Under the pieces are notes generated by a model that had not been told where the DNA came from, searched no databases, and worked only from the letters and a program-made list of their open reading frames with translations. The position numbers and the translations under genes were made by a program. A stretch of DNA of 64,000 bases from Pelagibacterium flavum (GTDB lineage Bacteria > Pseudomonadota > Alphaproteobacteria > Rhizobiales > Devosiaceae): the NCBI RefSeq assembly GCF_025854335.1, contig NZ_CP107716.1, positions 1,357,001 to 1,421,000 on the forward strand, given 5' to 3'. Positions 61,089 to 64,000 of the stretch are shown here, piece after piece; the first letter of the stretch is position 1; every line of letters starts with the position of its first letter.

Positions 61089-62924
61089 ATGCAACAGGCG
61101 TCCGATGCTGCCTTGGTAGCCGCGCGCGAGCGTTTCTTTTCTGGGCACGATCTACCTGAGGGCCTGGTGCCTGCGCCCATATTGCGGTCCTGGCAGCGCT
61201 GCGCACAACAGGGCCTCGATGCCTCGGCGGTCATTCATGCCGAACCGGTCACCGCACCCGAGCTTCGCGCCTTGCATGAGCAGAACGAGACCTTACGCCT
61301 CCTCTCGCGCTCTGAACTGGTGTCGCTGCGCACCGAAGCGCGGCTTACCGACAGTGTCGTCATCCTCACCGATGCCAAGGGCCTCGTGCTCGATACCACG
61401 GGAAGCCCCGAATTCGCCGGCCGCGCCGCCGAAGTGGCGCTCCGCCCCGGCGTCACCTGGTCCGAAACTGCCACTGGCACCAATGCCATCGGCACGGCTC
61501 TCGCCGAACGTCGCGCCATCGAGGTGCATGGGGGAGAACACTTCTTCGAACCACATGGTATCCTGCATTGCGCCGCATCGCCCATTTTCGACCCTTTCGG
61601 GAAGCTCGCTGGCGTGCTCGATCTCTCCGGCCATGCCTCGGCTGAGCACACCCATGCCATGGGCCTGGTGCGCCTCGCCGTCGAGCAGATCGAACATCGC
61701 TTCTTCGCCCGCGGCTTCGATGACATGACCGTGGTGCGCTTCCACCGTGCCGCTGATCTCCTGGGCACCGCCCGCGAAGGCATTCTGGTCTTTGATGGCG
61801 GGCGTTTGATCGCCGGCAATCGTCGCGCGCTCCATCTCGTCGGGCTCGACCGCAAGGCGCAGCGCCAGTCCACCGCCGAGGAAATCTTTGAAACCGCGGC
61901 GCTCGCCACACAGCGCGGCGAACTGCGCGCCCGCAATGGCGAGCGCTTCTTTGCCGCCGTGTCCGAGCCGCGCAAGTCGCCGCTGCGCGTCACCGGCACC
62001 CTGCCGCGCGTCGCCAAGTCGGGCGAGCCAGCGCCTTTTCTCACTCCCGAAACCCGCGCCGATCTCGCCAAGGCCATCCGCCTGGTCAATGCCGAAATCC
62101 CCCTGCTCATCGCTGGGGAAACCGGTGCCGGCAAGGAAGTCTTCGCCCGCTACCTGCATGGCCTCACCCAGCGCGCCGGCAAGCCCTTTGTCGCCATCAA
62201 CTGTGCTGCACTGCCCGAGAGCCTGATCGAATCCGAACTCTTCGGCTACCAGCCCGGCGCCTTCACCGGCGCCCGCAAGCAGGGCGCCATTGGCCTGGTG
62301 CAACAAGCCGAGGGCGGCATTCTCTTCCTCGATGAAATCGGCGACATGCCGCTCTTGCTGCAGTCGCGCCTCCTGCGCGTCTTGCAGGACAAGGAAGTCG
62401 TGCCACTGGGCGGCGGCACCGCGCAGAAGGCTGATTTCGTGCCCGTTTGCGCCACCAATCGCGATCTCAAGGCCATGGTCGAGGCAGGCACCTTCCGCGC
62501 CGATCTCTACTACCGCATCGCCCAGTTCACCATCCGCCTGCCGGCCCTGTGTGATTTCCCCGATCGCGCCACTGTCGTCTCGAGCCTCTGGTCCCAGCTC
62601 GCGACGGGCCATCCGCCGCTGCCCGCCCCGGTGCTTGCCCGCCTCGCCGCCCAGCCATGGCCAGGCAATTTCCGCGAACTGACCGGGACGCTGCGCGCCC
62701 TATCAGCGCTGTGTGAACCAGAACAGCCCATCACTTTGGCCGATCTACCCCAGTTCACCGAACAGGTCACCGCGGCACCTCTGCTGTTCCAGAACGATTT
62801 GGGCAGTCTCACCGAAGCCGCAATGCGTCGCGCGGTGGACCAGAATAACGGCAATCTTTCCGCCGCTGCGCGCGCTCTCGGCATCGACCGCTCGACCCTC
62901 TACCGACGGCTGGTCTGGAAATAG
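61089..62924 (+). CDS. acoR: AcoR-type sigma-54-dependent activator
   Basis: 611 residues from the ATG at 61089, preceded by GGGAGAG. A GAF-like sensor region (SVVILTDAKGLVLDTTGSPE, SETATGTNAIGTALAERRAI) is followed by a PAS-like segment, then the AAA+ domain: LLIAGETGAGKEVFARYLH (Walker A), YQPGAFTGARKQG (GAFTGA loop contacting sigma-54), GGILFLDEIGDMPL (Walker B). The C-terminal Fis-type HTH is NGNLSAAARALGIDRSTLYR. It should activate the divergent aldehyde dehydrogenase operon in response to an aldehyde, alcohol or acetoin. Confidence 0.92.
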   Translation: MQQASDAALVAARERFFSGHDLPEGLVPAPILRSWQRCAQQGLDASAVIHAEPVTAPELRALHEQNETLRLLSRSELVSLRTEARLTDSVVILTDAKGLVLDTTGSPEFAGRAAEVALRPGVTWSETATGTNAIGTALAERRAIEVHGGEHFFEPHGILHCAASPIFDPFGKLAGVLDLSGHASAEHTHAMGLVRLAVEQIEHRFFARGFDDMTVVRFHRAADLLGTAREGILVFDGGRLIAGNRRALHLVGLDRKAQRQSTAEEIFETAALATQRGELRARNGERFFAAVSEPRKSPLRVTGTLPRVAKSGEPAPFLTPETRADLAKAIRLVNAEIPLLIAGETGAGKEVFARYLHGLTQRAGKPFVAINCAALPESLIESELFGYQPGAFTGARKQGAIGLVQQAEGGILFLDEIGDMPLLLQSRLLRVLQDKEVVPLGGGTAQKADFVPVCATNRDLKAMVEAGTFRADLYYRIAQFTIRLPALCDFPDRATVVSSLWSQLATGHPPLPAPVLARLAAQPWPGNFRELTGTLRALSALCEPEQPITLADLPQFTEQVTAAPLLFQNDLGSLTEAAMRRAVDQNNGNLSAAARALGIDRSTLYRRLVWK

Positions 62925-63513
62925 TTGGAAGAGGCTGATTGAACAGCTGCGTTGGCTCGTGGCTTTGCCAGTATGGGCGCCGCAGTAGACCCGTATTGGC
63001 TTTCATTTGACACTCATGAGTGACAACGCGAGGGCCAGCGAATGGCAGTTAATCCACTAGGTCGGCCCGAAAGCCGACAGGCTACAAACGGCCCCGAAAG
63101 CGCCGATAGTTCTGTGCCCTGAGCTCAGCGACTTTGGAGAGGTCGTCATTGATGGCGCATATGGGTGGTTTTTACGGCGCTGAACCGAAATTGGTGCCCA
63201 AGGCCCGGCGCGGCTGTCACAAAATCACCGTCGCTCAAGACTGCGCAACACAGCAAGTACCTCAAGAACACTACTCCGCCCCCCGGCAAAAGTAATGTCA
63301 CCGGCATCATCCCCCCATTTTGCAGGATCTTGTAGAGGTCCCTGCAATCGCTCTGCATCGGCCCACGGCCTGTCACCCAGTGCTCGATCTGTGCGAAAGT
63401 ACCTATGGAGCAACTGAAAGAGAGGACACTTCCCTAGGGTCCATACCCAATCAGTTTGTTGAATAGACGCTGCAAATCAGATTCTCTGGCTTTAGATGAG
63501 TTCGGAGGTATCG
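62925..63513. other. Gene-poor stretch after acoR
   Basis: 589 bases. A 76-codon minus-strand frame (63146-63376) has no recognised family. The region just before 63500 probably includes the left end of the IS5 element, but I cannot place the terminus exactly. Confidence 0.5.
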
Positions 63514-64000
63514 ATGAGCAGACTATTTTGGTTGAGTGATGCAGCTTGGGCGGCCATTGAGCCACATCTCCCCAAGAACCAGCCTGGAGCACGTCGAGTG
63601 GATGACCGGCGGGTAATTTCGGGGATCGTTCATATGCTCAAGTGCGGCGGACGCTGGGCTGATTGCCCTGCCGAGTATGGCCCCTCGACAACAGTCTACA
63701 ATCGCTGGAACCGCTGGAGTCGCCGCGGCGTATGGGCACGCATTCTCGCGGCTCTGACCGAACAAGGCTGGATTGCGGAAACCGCCCAGATCGACAGCAG
63801 CTATATCAAAGCCCATCGCTGTGCAGGCGGGGGAAAAGGGGGGCGCGAACCAATGCCATTGGCATCTCGCGTGGTGGCCGGACCACCAAGATCCATGCGC
63901 TCGTCGACGTTATCGGCAGACCGATCCGCCTCATCCTGACGCCCGGCAATGCCTCGGACATGAAGGGGGCCGATCTGCTCATCGCCCACACGATGGGCAT
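63514..64000 (+). mobile_element. IS5-family (IS427-type) transposase, start only, with frameshift site
   Basis: The first frame starts MSRLFWLSDAAWAAIEPHLP (ATG at 63514) and reaches DSSYIKAHRCAGGGKGG. At AAAAGGGGGG (63834-63843) a -1 shift joins it to ARTNAIGISRGGRTTKIHAL and on to the window end, the usual IS427-group two-frame transposase. The first DDE Asp lies in AQIDSSYIKAH. The element is cut by the window edge. Confidence 0.82.

Noticed and set aside
63146..63376. 76-codon minus-strand gene
   Set aside because: No domain, no ribosome site, and similarly long frames exist in other registers of the same stretch.

Overview
The window looks like a high-GC alphaproteobacterial genome segment, most likely Hyphomicrobiales or Rhodobacterales by protein style. 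Pointers are an Mrp antiporter operon, a gene-transfer-agent-like tail protein, an AcoR/aldehyde dehydrogenase/DUF779 cluster and alphaproteobacterial IS21, IS66, IS5, IS630, ISL3 and IS256 elements. It is a mosaic: intact housekeeping-type operons are separated by insertion sequences and by scars where unrelated gene fragments abut. It could be a large plasmid or a chromosomal island. The sequence alone does not decide.

Layout. (a) 1-3668: a minus-strand stress/storage cluster (hydroxyacid dehydrogenase start, CBS-BON protein, alpha-glucan phosphorylase, DUF2934 protein, glutaredoxin-MauE fusion cut at its 5' end). (b) 3672-7472: an IS21 remnant fused to an IS66 remnant, each missing one side. 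(c) 7473-10615: broken and small genes (SDR start, short YHS protein, intact Rieske protein, SDR end, His-rich secreted protein, znuB end, nitrate reductase piece). (d) 10616-14651: a partial IS21 cut by a complete IS21. (e) 14653-21027: a defence-type island with a 5'-truncated AAA+ ATPase, a tightly overlapping set of small unknown genes ending in a DUF433 protein, an MT-A70 methylase with a convergent BglII-family endonuclease, and an Abi_C-domain protein. (f) 21024-22438: scar of four fragments. (g) 22467-27496: dabBA, a DUF2309-type inorganic-carbon uptake pair, with a divergent LysR regulator. (h) 27497-33728: a double-HTH/methyltransferase fusion, an IS256 interrupted by an IS5, a HEPN-like plus MltR-like pair, and an ISL3 element sitting between two IS21 ends. 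(i) 33729-40360: the end of a prophage/GTA-like tail module with an M15 endolysin-type peptidase. (j) 40435-47400: an eight-gene Mrp-type cation/proton antiporter operon. Two 1560-bp IS copies in opposite orientation lie at 37670 and 47779. (k) 49630-54799: IS630, then MgtC/DUF4010, patatin and GntP genes. (l) 54912-58512: integrase, MarR-like regulator, ParA/RHH pair and a 16-copy octamer array, resembling the end of an integrative element or plasmid maintenance module. (m) 58835-62924: DUF779 protein and aldehyde dehydrogenase under a sigma-54 promoter, with a divergent AcoR-type activator. (n) 63514-end: start of an IS5-family element with a frameshift site.

Working units that seem intact are glgP/CBS, dabAB-LysR, the Mrp operon, the restriction-modification pair with the Abi_C gene, ParA/RHH, and the aldehyde dehydrogenase regulon. 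Most other genes are fragments left by IS-driven deletions.
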